DNA of 64,000 nucleotides from NCBI RefSeq assembly GCF_000092405.1, contig NC_014220.1, positions 1,674,001 to 1,738,000 of the forward strand. Reading direction: 5' to 3'. Shown piece after piece: positions 7,125 through 14,209 of this stretch. The position numbers and the translations under genes were made by a program. Each line of letters starts with the position of its first letter. Position 1 is the first letter of the stretch. The stretch is from Syntrophothermus lipocalidus DSM 12680. Lineage in GTDB: Bacteria > Bacillota > Syntrophomonadia > Syntrophomonadales > Syntrophothermaceae. Under the pieces are notes generated by a model that searched no databases, was not told the origin of the DNA, and worked only from the letters and a program-made list of their open reading frames with translations.

Positions 7125-7683
7125 TGTTACTGCTCCCTTAAAAAGTCCGGAGATAGACGGTGTTAATTGTCCGGAATATGACGGAGTAACTGACCGGAGA
7201 GCACGGGTAAGGGAAGAGGGAGAACTAACTCAGTTCTCCCTGAATTACCCGTTTCACCATGTGGTCGTCAATAATGCGATGGCCGTTCTGAGCCCCATAC
7301 ATCAGGCAGTGGGTGCAGACTTTGTTGATAAGCCGGGCAACACCCGAAGAAAACTGGAATATCTCATTAAGCGCACCATCCGAGAAGATCTCGCGTTCTA
7401 CCCCCGCATAAGTCAGGTGCTGATTCACGTACTCTTGCGTTTGCGCACGGTCCAGATGGGTCATCATGCACATAAGGTCTATGCGCTGACGGATGGCAGA
7501 ATAAGCCTGGAACCTAAACCTCTAGCACAACTGGCTTTAACCTACCAGGATGAGGGCCATAGGACTTTCGGAATCCATCTTGAAGTTCAAAAGAAACCGG
7601 ACTTCTTCTAACATCTCCTTGTCCACAAGGTGGGCTTCGTCCACGATGACTACTGGCAACAGGGAATCAATATCCTCATTTAA
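7125..7683 (-). mobile_element. Truncated inverted copy of the transposon right end
   Basis: A near-identical reverse copy of 2533-3091: terminus TGTTAC at 7125, the three end repeats (7137-7206), then the last part of the ATPase gene. Homology stops near 7683. With copy 1 it forms an inverted repeat of about 550 bp around 4 kb of cargo, both right ends facing the cargo. Confidence 0.85.
7228..7683 (-). pseudogene. AAA+ ATPase fragment, copy 2
   Basis: Corresponds to roughly the C-terminal 150 residues of the ATPase at 2191-2991. The last 82 codons (from 7473) are the same protein sequence as copy 1. Before them the frame has TAA at 7537-7539 and TAG at 7522-7524 where copy 1 has Gln and Glu codons. 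Walker B here is VIVDEAH, so this dead copy keeps the Asp that the full-length copy has lost. No N-terminal half or Walker A is present. Confidence 0.9.
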
Positions 7684-8248
7684 AGGGCCTACCCGCTACA
7701 TCTTGAATCAACCGGCAGAACCCATCCCATTCTTTCGGATAGGCATTACTTCCGCCTTTGACAGTACAAACCTCGCCGAATCCCACCTCTATGCTCCACT
7801 GGGTCCCGTCAAGCACACCTGGATTATCGTACCTCTGTCCCCAATTCAACACCCTTAACTGTCGGAGTCTTTCGATAAACTTCTTTGCGGATGCAGCGTC
7901 TATCGGCTTCTCAAAGCTAACCTGCTTGTAAAGCCCCTGGTTCCAACTGACTCTGCAGGCTATGAGGTCGATTTCAACACAAACATTGAGGCTTGAATCG
8001 CAATGATGTCCAATGCTTGCCTTGATACGTCTTATTTCCTCGTATTTTTTGCCCGACGATTTTTCTCCTCCCCATGCGCAATTACAGTCGTTGCAGGCAA
8101 ACCTGGGACTGTTTTCGTAAATGCAGCATCCTCCGAGCCTGATTTTGCCTTCTTCTGCTTTTTGTCGGAGTTCCCAAGTCGGCAGACCATAAACAATCGG
8201 AACTACGTTGTTTGAACCACACTCCGGACATACAATTTTGTCCGACAT
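7676..8248 (-). CDS. Zinc-ribbon protein of unknown function, 190 aa
   Basis: The N-terminus holds a zinc ribbon: CPECGSN at about 8-14 paired with CNDCNCAWGG at about 52-61. The rest is an alpha/beta domain not recognised; the C-terminal segment (SIEVGFGEV, EWDGFCRLIQ) resembles uncharacterised Clostridia proteins that carry the same zinc ribbon. AAGGAG precedes the ATG at 8248. Its stop codon lies inside sequence that matches transposon copy 2, so the natural C-terminus may have been cut off and replaced by the inserted DNA. The Mrr-type gene lies upstream on the same strand. Confidence 0.7.
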   Translation of the reverse strand: MSDKIVCPECGSNNVVPIVYGLPTWELRQKAEEGKIRLGGCCIYENSPRFACNDCNCAWGGEKSSGKKYEEIRRIKASIGHHCDSSLNVCVEIDLIACRVSWNQGLYKQVSFEKPIDAASAKKFIERLRQLRVLNWGQRYDNPGVLDGTQWSIEVGFGEVCTVKGGSNAYPKEWDGFCRLIQDVAGRPFK

Positions 8249-8347
8249 CGAAGAACACTCCTTATAAGTTTTGCAGCCTGTCAGCGTTGTCTCGTAACTT
8301 CGCTAAAGGGACTGCTTTCCGTCAATCTCAAGTTCGACACTTCCTGT

Positions 8348-8404
8348 TTAGACTCGATTTATTGTCGAGCAAAATCGAGCAAGGAAGAAAATTGATTTGT
8401 TCAT
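8348..8404 (-). CDS. Possible 18-aa peptide downstream of the nuclease gene
   Basis: ATG at 8404 follows the nuclease stop by eleven bases and has an excellent AAAGGAGTG site that overlaps that stop codon, as in translational coupling. The peptide (MNKSIFFLARFCSTINRV) is short, hydrophobic and basic. It may be a real micropeptide or chance; the coding region also contains an 8-bp inverted repeat (CTCGATTT...AAATCGAG). Confidence 0.28.
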   Translation of the reverse strand: MNKSIFFLARFCSTINRV

Positions 8405-8415
8405 GTTTCACTCCT

Positions 8416-9120
8416 TTAGGTAATCGTTTTTTGATGTTCATAACAATATATTTGACCTTTGAATCGTTCAGTGTGAGTTAAGCAGTAGGCTTTAACCTTC
8501 TCTGAAACTGCTTTCCCGCACACTGCGCAGACGGCTTTATCTTCGTGATTGGGTTGACCTGCTGTGTTGACAGCAGGTATCTGTACTTCAGCTTGAAGTG
8601 CGTGCTTGGCATCAGCGGCCAGCAGTTCCCGTATCAGATCATCTCTGTCCCACAGCTCGACGCCGTTGGCCTTCGCTAGTTCCCGGGCCTGGTCCGTGTA
8701 AATGCTGTTGGTCACAACCATCGCCCTGTCACAGTCGTAGTAACCCTTTGAAGCTACTACTTCCTGTACGGCTTTGACGCCAACCTTTCCTTTATGGCGT
8801 TTTGCCTGCACCACGGTTTTGAGGCCATCTTTTTCGATGACGAGATCCGCCCCGTAGTCCCCGACGTATCTGGTGCGCAGAACTTTGTAACCCCGCTTTC
8901 GAAACACGGCTTCGAGATACTTTTCGAAGACCTTCCCGTCCATTCTGTCTATATCGTCCAGTCCCGACCGGGCCAGACGCTGCATTTCGTAGGCTCTCCA
9001 TGCCAGTTTGCCTAACACGATCAACGCAATCAACACCCACAGCGGCCACGCTGCTTTCAAGCCCATCAGCAGACCTTTAAGAAAGCTTCCTGCCACAGCA
9101 CTGCTCACGCTGCTGCTCAA
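8416..9120 (-). CDS. Membrane-anchored Mrr-type restriction endonuclease
   Basis: 234 aa. An N-terminal membrane helix (about 22-40) is followed by an Mrr_cat PD-(D/E)XK nuclease domain (about 57-165): FEKYLEAVFRKRGYKV, then GADLVI with D92 and VVQAK with Q105-K107 as active-site residues. The C-terminus carries CAVCGKAV...YC..H...YCYEH, a probable zinc-binding knuckle. Proteins of this family act on modified or foreign DNA; the target here is unknown. It belongs to the accessory island, on the same strand as the zinc-ribbon gene but with a gap of about 170 bp, so co-transcription is only possible. Confidence 0.85.
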   Translation of the reverse strand: MSSSVSSAVAGSFLKGLLMGLKAAWPLWVLIALIVLGKLAWRAYEMQRLARSGLDDIDRMDGKVFEKYLEAVFRKRGYKVLRTRYVGDYGADLVIEKDGLKTVVQAKRHKGKVGVKAVQEVVASKGYYDCDRAMVVTNSIYTDQARELAKANGVELWDRDDLIRELLAADAKHALQAEVQIPAVNTAGQPNHEDKAVCAVCGKAVSEKVKAYCLTHTERFKGQIYCYEHQKTIT

Positions 9121-9505
9121 TAACCATCAACCCTTTCCTATTTGGTTACGTTAATTTCGGAAAATTGTTTCGACACACCGAACGGATATTCCTTCTCATA
9201 AGCTCCCTTATCGGAACCAGATAAGCCAAGAAACGCGCATTTTGGGATCTATAACCTATTACCTGAGACTTTTGCACACCAACCAACCCCTAAAAATCGG
9301 GGATTTATCGTAGATAAAAAAGGACTTTACCCCCCGTTTTGCCGAATTTTTAAGGTGACAAAAACCCAAAACCAACAAAACCAGAAAGGGTGAAGTCACC
9401 TACGTATATTCGGCCCGGTAACGATTGTTCTTGGTCTTTTTGAGTCCGGTTTTTTCGAATTATGCGGAAGTCTCGATCGGTAGCAACAGTTTACTTTTAA
9501 TCGTG
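9121..9505. other. Gene-free stretch, 385 bp
   Basis: No coding frame supported. It lies between the divergent nuclease gene and the toxin-antitoxin promoter and contains short G/C-rich hairpins such as CCCC-TAAAAAT-CGGGG near 9287-9302. Confidence 0.5.
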
Positions 9506-9539
9506 CTTCATTAAAATACGTTCCAGCGTTATAATGAAG
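9506..9539 (+). promoter_or_regulatory. Toxin-antitoxin promoter with overlapping dyad
   Basis: TTCATT (9507-9512) and TATAAT (9530-9535) are 17 bp apart. An 8-bp inverted repeat, CTTCATTA (9506-9513) and TAATGAAG (9532-9539), covers both hexamers. This is a natural operator for autoregulation by the AbrB-type antitoxin. Confidence 0.65.
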
Positions 9540-9567
9540 TCAGAATTCTGAAAGGAGGATGTCCGCC

Positions 9568-9840
9568 ATGAATCCTGCGGGTCAAGAAACAAAAAAAGTT
9601 CGCGTTTGGGGCAAAGGCCAATTCACAATCCCCGCCGAATTCAGAAAGGACCTCAACATAGATGAGGACACAGTTCTGGAAGTTTTCAGAGCCGGCAGGG
9701 CGATAATCGCAATGCCGGAGCCCCTCACTGTTGGGAAGCTTGCATCCTCAGTGCTCAAGGAAATGAAGCGGAACAACATCCAGTTGGAGGATCTGCTGAA
9801 GGAACTGCGAGAGGGCCACCATGAGTACGAAGCAGATTAA
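9568..9840 (+). CDS. AbrB/MazE-family antitoxin
   Basis: 90 aa. An N-terminal SpoVT/AbrB swapped-hairpin DNA-binding domain (VWGKGQFTIPAEFRKDLNIDEDTVLEVF) is followed by a helical tail that should bind the toxin. The ATG at 9568 is preferred over the ATG at 9559 because the AAAGGAGG site at 9551-9557 leaves only one base before the earlier ATG. It overlaps the PIN toxin gene by 20 bases. As antitoxin it would neutralise the toxin and repress the operon through the dyad at 9506-9539. Confidence 0.82.
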   Translation: MNPAGQETKKVRVWGKGQFTIPAEFRKDLNIDEDTVLEVFRAGRAIIAMPEPLTVGKLASSVLKEMKRNNIQLEDLLKELREGHHEYEAD

Positions 9841-10261
9841 GGTATTTCTCGACAGCAGCGTGATCATCTCCGCTCTTGCCTCAAAGAAAGGCGGCTCTCA
9901 CAAACTTCTTGCTATGGCCGAAGCAGAAGTGGTCACGGCCGTAATCTCCGATCACGTAATAAACGAAGTGCTTCGCAATATCCAAAGGAAACTCCCTGAC
10001 GCTCTGCCTTTGTTTGAAAAGCTGTTTGAGACATTGCCTTTTCAGTTGGTCCAGGTTACTCAGAAAGAAATAACCAGCGCCTGCAAGCATATAAACACCC
10101 ATGATGCCCCCGTCCTGGCAGCGGCAATCTCCGGCAGAGTGGACTGGCTAGTAAGCCTTGATAAGCATTTCTTAAGGCTTAAGGGAGAAGAGTTTGGTTT
10201 TAGAGTCGGCACGCCGGGCGATTTCCTGGAGCGGCTGTCGGAGCTGCTGAAAACAGAATAA
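9821..10261 (+). CDS. PIN-domain toxin (VapC-like ribonuclease)
   Basis: 146 aa PIN domain of the PIN_3 type. Visible acidic residues are D11 in VFLDSSVIISAL, E50 in HVINEVL, D95 in THDAPVLAAA and D109 in LVSLDKHF, the set that binds Mg2+ for RNA cleavage. VapC-type toxins cut tRNA or rRNA and halt growth when the antitoxin decays. The gene starts inside the antitoxin gene (ATG 9821), typical of coupled toxin-antitoxin operons. A hairpin terminator follows directly. Confidence 0.85.
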   Translation: MSTKQIKVFLDSSVIISALASKKGGSHKLLAMAEAEVVTAVISDHVINEVLRNIQRKLPDALPLFEKLFETLPFQLVQVTQKEITSACKHINTHDAPVLAAAISGRVDWLVSLDKHFLRLKGEEFGFRVGTPGDFLERLSELLKTE

Positions 10262-10262
10262 C

Positions 10263-10283
10263 AGCTTTCCAAAGGAAAGCTTT
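10263..10283 (+). terminator. Terminator after the toxin gene
   Basis: Perfect 8-bp stem AGCTTTCC-AAA-GGAAAGCT followed by a short TTTAT run, three bases after the toxin stop codon. Confidence 0.6.
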
Positions 10284-10559
10284 ATCCCTTTAAGAAAGAG
10301 AAAGGAGTGCTCCACGATTTCATCTCTCCTTTCCGGCCGAGTTTTCTGACGCCCAACCGGAACCGCTTTTTGCCCCGTTTTCCCTGATTTTTTTAATCGC
10401 TTAAACCAAGCCCGCTGTTTCGCTTCTTTTAGACTCTTGCCGAACACAAGTTTGTGAATCTATTTGTTACTCCCTTGTTACTCCGCGTAGAAGGAAATGC
10501 CGAGATTGAGGGATTCGTAGAAAGACGGATCTTCTGCCGTGTTTTTTTCTGCAAACTAA

Positions 10560-10587
10560 AAAAAATCCCGACGTATCGGGATTTTTT
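10560..10587 (-). terminator. Terminator of the tRNA operon
   Basis: Twelve-bp perfect stem (AAAAAATCCCGA and TCGGGATTTTTT) around a four-base loop. It lies 11 bp beyond the tRNA-Val 3' end on the minus strand. The 275 bp between it and the toxin terminator hold no recognised gene. Confidence 0.85.
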
Positions 10588-10598
10588 GTGTTTAGGTT

Positions 10599-10673
10599 TG
10601 GTGGGCGATAGTGGACTTGAACCACTGGCCCCCTGCTTGTAAGGCAGGTGCTCTCCCACTGAGCTAATCGCCC
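10599..10673 (-). tRNA. tRNA-Val (TAC)
   Basis: 75 nt including an encoded CCA. Acceptor GGGCGAT pairs with the 3' strand ATCGCCC; anticodon loop CTTACAA gives TAC; T-loop TTCAAGT. Last gene of the four-tRNA cluster. Confidence 0.95.
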
Positions 10674-10675
10674 GT

Positions 10676-10750
10676 TGGTGACCCCAAGGGGATTCGAACC
10701 CCTGTTACCGCCTTGAAAGGGCGGTGTCTTAACCACTTGACCATGGGGCC
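10676..10750 (-). tRNA. tRNA-Glu (TTC)
   Basis: 75 nt with encoded CCA. Acceptor GGCCCCA/TGGGGTC, anticodon stem CCGCC/GGCGG with loop CTTTCAA (TTC), T-arm TTCGAAT. Two bases separate it from tRNA-Val. Confidence 0.95.
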
Positions 10751-10830
10751 ACAATCTCATTCAAATACGTATGTCATGTACCCGAGTCTGTCCTAACTTC
10801 GAGCATCAACATACCGCCAAGTTTCTGGGA

Positions 10831-10906
10831 TGGTGGGCCTACCAGGATTCGAACCTGGGACCAACCGGTTATGAGCCGGTAGCTCTACCAGCTGAGCTAT
10901 AGGCCC
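10831..10906 (-). tRNA. tRNA with CAT anticodon (elongator Met or Ile2)
   Basis: 76 nt with encoded CCA. Acceptor GGGCCTA/TAGGCCC, anticodon stem CCGG with loop CTCATAA. The CAT anticodon serves elongator Met, or Ile (AUA) after lysidine modification; the loop CTCATAA fits both and I cannot decide by eye. It lacks initiator features. Confidence 0.93.
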
Positions 10907-10913
10907 AAAACTT

Positions 10914-10988
10914 TGGCTCCCCGAGCAGGATTCGAACCTGCAACCCTCCGGTTAACAGCCGGATGCTCTACCGTTGAGCTATCGAGGA
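10914..10988 (-). tRNA. tRNA-Asn (GTT)
   Basis: 75 nt with encoded CCA. Acceptor TCCTCGA pairs with TCGGGGA (one wobble); anticodon loop CTGTTAA gives GTT. First gene of the cluster behind the promoter at 11007-11036. Confidence 0.95.
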
Positions 10989-11006
10989 GCGCCATCGGCA
11001 AGTCTT

Positions 11007-11036
11007 ATTATAAGGGGTAATCCGCTTAAAAGTCAA
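11007..11036 (-). promoter_or_regulatory. Promoter of the tRNA cluster
   Basis: On the minus strand TTGACT (11036-11031) and TATAAT (11012-11007) with an 18-bp spacer, about 20 bp before tRNA-Asn. The cluster can therefore be expressed independently of rpoD. Confidence 0.75.
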
Positions 11037-11044
11037 CAGTGTCT

Positions 11045-11226
11045 GCCCCGAAAAAATAGCCACAGACCCTCACGACACCTAACGGTGTCACCACTAGAAT
11101 CTGGAAAATAGATTCTACTTTCGGGGCGGATGCGCGCAGACCCGGCGCTCAGCTCAAGTCTTGACCGGCGACTAGCGTTTTCGCGACCAACCGGCATGTT
11201 GCAATGTCGTCCCGCTGAGTGCCGGG
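11045..11226 (-). ncRNA. Candidate structured RNA between rpoD and the tRNAs
   Basis: No gene fits here, yet complementary segments are dense. Outer helix A: 11141-11153 with 11214-11226 (13 positions, one A-C mismatch in minus-strand RNA, G-U in plus-strand RNA). It encloses CCGG/CCGG and a GCG-AAAA-CGC hairpin. Helix B: 11045-11053 with 11119-11127, nine perfect pairs, enclosing two perfect hairpins (AGAATCT at 11096-11116 and GACACC at 11074-11089). The minus strand is favoured because rpoD and the tRNAs are on it. The size and GC-rich helices recall large bacterial RNAs such as the raiA motif, but I cannot confirm a family. Confidence 0.5.
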
Positions 11227-11265
11227 CTGATGAACACAGATGGTATTGGTTTCACTATCATTACT

Positions 11266-12351
11266 CTATTCTATATAGTCTTTCAGCTTCTTGCTTCGTG
11301 ACGGATGTCGAAGCTTACGCAGGGCTTTGGCCTCTATCTGCCTGATTCGTTCCCGGGTAACCCCAAACTCCTGTCCCACTTCTTCGAGAGTGCGGGGCCT
11401 GCCGTCATCTAGACCAAACCTGAGCCGCAACACCTTCTCTTCCCTATCGGTCAAGGTGGACAAAATTCCATCCAGGTGTTCTCGCAGCAACACGAAGGAA
11501 GCAGACTCTTCCGGCGATTCGGCATCTTCGTCAGTGATGAAATCTCCAAGATGGCTGTCATCTTCTTCCCCAATAGGAGTCTCTAGAGACACGGGTTCCT
11601 GAGCCACCTTCATTATCTCCATCACCCGCTCCACCGGAATGTCCATCTCTTCGGCCACCTCGGCGGGTGTGGGTTCTCTGCCCAGCTTCTGCAGAAGGGC
11701 CCTCTGTATCCTTGACAATTTGTTAATGGTTTCTACCATATGCACTGGTATTCGAATAGTCCGGGCCTGATCCGCAATAGCCCTGGTAATAGCCTGCCTT
11801 ATCCACCAAGTAGCGTAGGTGCTGAACTTATACCCTTTACGGTAATCGAATTTCTCAACGGCTTTCATCAGCCCCAGGTTACCTTCCTGTATCAGATCCA
11901 AAAAAAGCATGCCCCTCCCTACGTAACGCTTGGCGATACTGACAACCAAACGCAGGTTTGCCTCTACCAGTTTGCGTTTTGCGTCTTCGTCACCATTTTC
12001 GATTCTCTTTGCTAGCTCGATTTCTTCCTCCGCGCTTAAGAGGGGAACCCTGCCAATCTCTTTCAAATACATCCTGACCGGATCATCTATTTCCACGCCT
12101 TCGGGGACCAAAACATCTTCGGTTTCGGCAGCCTCGCCTTCTACGGGAGTCTCTTCCACCTCAAACTCATCCGTGCTGTCTCCTACGCGAATACCCATCG
12201 CCTGGAGATGCTCGTAAATATCCTCGATTTGATCAGCTTCCAGTTTGATACCCTGAAGATCATCGGATATCTCATCATAAGTCAGGTTTTTCTTTTTCTT
12301 TCCTTTTTCGGTCAGTGCGCTGATAGCTTCGGCGAGCTTCTTGTCTTTCAT
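11266..12351 (-). CDS. rpoD: Primary sigma factor SigA/RpoD
   Basis: 361 aa, the short Firmicutes form without the large non-conserved region. Region 1.2 begins [11 protein letters not shown]; region 2 holds [11 protein letters not shown] and [21 protein letters not shown] (2.3/2.4, -10 recognition and melting); region 3 [12 protein letters not shown]; region 4.2 [20 protein letters not shown] (-35 recognition). It directs RNA polymerase to housekeeping promoters such as those noted here for hrcA, rpsT and glyQS. It overlaps dnaG by four bases, the conserved dnaG-sigA unit of Firmicutes. Confidence 0.98.
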   Translation of the reverse strand: MKDKKLAEAISALTEKGKKKKNLTYDEISDDLQGIKLEADQIEDIYEHLQAMGIRVGDSTDEFEVEETPVEGEAAETEDVLVPEGVEIDDPVRMYLKEIGRVPLLSAEEEIELAKRIENGDEDAKRKLVEANLRLVVSIAKRYVGRGMLFLDLIQEGNLGLMKAVEKFDYRKGYKFSTYATWWIRQAITRAIADQARTIRIPVHMVETINKLSRIQRALLQKLGREPTPAEVAEEMDIPVERVMEIMKVAQEPVSLETPIGEEDDSHLGDFITDEDAESPEESASFVLLREHLDGILSTLTDREEKVLRLRFGLDDGRPRTLEEVGQEFGVTRERIRQIEAKALRKLRHPSRSKKLKDYIE

Positions 12352-14156
12352 AGTTCCCCCCCTTCCTGAATTCTGAGATGATGATCCGTCTCCAATATCA
12401 AACGGAGAATATCGTAAAAGTCCCCTTTATTCTTTTGAGCTTCGATTTCCGTCAACAACCTTTGCCATTTCCTTTCCATCTTGCGTCTTTTCACTTCTCG
12501 GATAAATTTCTCTACCTCATGATCTGAGGGCCAATTCTCTTCCTCAACCATTTCAACCCTGGCCAAAGTTGCCGCCAATTCCGGCAAGTTATGAACCGCT
12601 TCGGCTATAAGTTGACCATGATGAAAACTTCCTTTTTCTTGAAATAACGCAGCTGCCTTCCTTAGACCGGGGTCGGTAAAAAACTTAGTACCACAGGTTT
12701 CGAATACACGCTTGAAAGTATTTTCGTCATTCACCATCTTTGCCAACAGTCTGACCTGAAACTCCGGTGACGCAAACTTCTCTTTGTCTCCTTTATTATA
12801 TCTATTTATAGAATTTCTATTCCTGATAATGCCAATTGACCTGGTTTTTCGCTGCCAAACCCTGAATTCGCGTCTAACCGCATTCTCGGGCAGCTCTAGT
12901 TTTCTAGCAACAAAAGCAAGATGATTCTCCAGTTCCAACAGACTCTCTACCTGTTGCAGGTCGCAAAAAGTTTCGTGCAACACCGCCAGTTTTTCCACGA
13001 GACTCTGACCTTCAACATCGCGTAGTTTAAAATCCAGCTTGAATTCCATCGGATTTTTCTTATTATTCTTGATATATTGTAGAAATTCCTCTTTTCCTTT
13101 CACCATAATATATTCGTCTGGATCCTGATCCTCCGGCAACACTACGACTTCAACTTTTAGGCCCTCCTTGCTCATCAATTCAGCAGCCCTCAAGGCCTCC
13201 CTTTGCCCGGCTTGGTCGCCATCATAAATCAAAACAACTCTTTCCGTGTACCCTCGTAACAACCTGGCCTGTTCAATCGTAAATGCGGTGCCTAACGAAG
13301 CTACTGCCTGTCGTATCCCGTATTGATGCAACATTATGCAGTCCATATATCCTTCTACCAAGATCGCTTCGTTCAGCCGGCGAACGTGATCACGGGCTTG
13401 AAACAATCCGTACAGGTTATCGCGTTTGGAAAATACCGCGGTTTCCGGCGTATTAAGATACTTGGGAATGTCGGCCGGGTTCAAGCTGCGCCCTCCCATT
13501 CCCACTACCGTCCCGGACTTGTTCCTTATTGGAAATATCACCCGGTCCCGAAAAACATCATAATACGAATCTTTGACCGGACTCCTCTTTATCAGGCCAG
13601 ACGCCACTAACTGAGGCCCCGAATAACCCCTCGAAATCAGGTATTCCAAGAGACCCCGCCACTCGTCCGGAGCATAACCCAGCTGAAAGGCAACCGCCGT
13701 TTCCCAGTCAACTCCTCTTTCCTCCAGGTATCTTCTAGCCCTCGCACCCTTGTCCGATTTCAACAATTGGTGATAATAAGCAGCCGCCAGTTCATTCATT
13801 TCTATGATTCTCTCTTCATCCCGTTTTCGCTTCTTCGCCCCATCTGATTTCGGTACATACTCGATACCGGCTTTGGCAGCCAAAACTTCGACAGCTTCCT
13901 TAAAACTCAGGTTGTCGCGTTTCATAACGAAAGTAAAGATGTTGCCACCAACATGACAGCCAAAACAATAAAAAAGTCGTTTTTCGGCCGAAACCGAAAA
14001 AGACGGGGTTTTTTCGGAATGAAACGGGCACAGACCCCAGTAACGGCTTCCTTTCCGCACTAAATCCGTGCTCTCTGACACGAGTTCAACAATGTCGATC
14101 CTATCTTCAATAGTCCTCAATAACTGTTCATTCATTTTGTCGTCACTTCCATTCAC
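12348..14156 (-). CDS. dnaG: DNA primase DnaG
   Basis: 602 aa. Synthesises RNA primers at the replication fork with DnaB helicase. The N-terminal CHC2 zinc finger ([14 protein letters not shown]...[10 protein letters not shown]) is followed by the RNA polymerase core with TOPRIM motifs ([23 protein letters not shown]) and a C-terminal DnaB-interacting helical domain. The GTG at 14156 gives seven extra residues; the ATG at 14135 ([12 protein letters not shown]) fits family N-termini better, and a GGAAG site precedes it by ten bases. Confidence 0.97.
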   Translation of the reverse strand: MNGSDDKMNEQLLRTIEDRIDIVELVSESTDLVRKGSRYWGLCPFHSEKTPSFSVSAEKRLFYCFGCHVGGNIFTFVMKRDNLSFKEAVEVLAAKAGIEYVPKSDGAKKRKRDEERIIEMNELAAAYYHQLLKSDKGARARRYLEERGVDWETAVAFQLGYAPDEWRGLLEYLISRGYSGPQLVASGLIKRSPVKDSYYDVFRDRVIFPIRNKSGTVVGMGGRSLNPADIPKYLNTPETAVFSKRDNLYGLFQARDHVRRLNEAILVEGYMDCIMLHQYGIRQAVASLGTAFTIEQARLLRGYTERVVLIYDGDQAGQREALRAAELMSKEGLKVEVVVLPEDQDPDEYIMVKGKEEFLQYIKNNKKNPMEFKLDFKLRDVEGQSLVEKLAVLHETFCDLQQVESLLELENHLAFVARKLELPENAVRREFRVWQRKTRSIGIIRNRNSINRYNKGDKEKFASPEFQVRLLAKMVNDENTFKRVFETCGTKFFTDPGLRKAAALFQEKGSFHHGQLIAEAVHNLPELAATLARVEMVEEENWPSDHEVEKFIREVKRRKMERKWQRLLTEIEAQKNKGDFYDILRLILETDHHLRIQEGGEL

Positions 14157-14209
14157 GACGCATCGTATATATCAATGCAACACTGCCGACCTTTGACGGC
14201 AAGGGCTTT

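Noticed and set aside
6589-7611. Long plus-strand open frame (340 codons) over the WYL and transposon fragment
   Set aside because: It is the antisense of two recognisable minus-strand remnants, has no ribosome site and the encoded sequence matches no family.
9340-9365. TTTTTAAGGTGACA resembling the transposon end TTTTTAAGGGAGAAGTGACA
   Set aside because: Match is short, needs a gap, and no end repeats lie beside it.
11045-11127. tRNA-like size and closing stem of the helix at 11045-11127 (decayed tRNA?)
   Set aside because: Only two internal hairpins, no anticodon or T-loop signature, no CCA; kept instead as part of a possible larger RNA.
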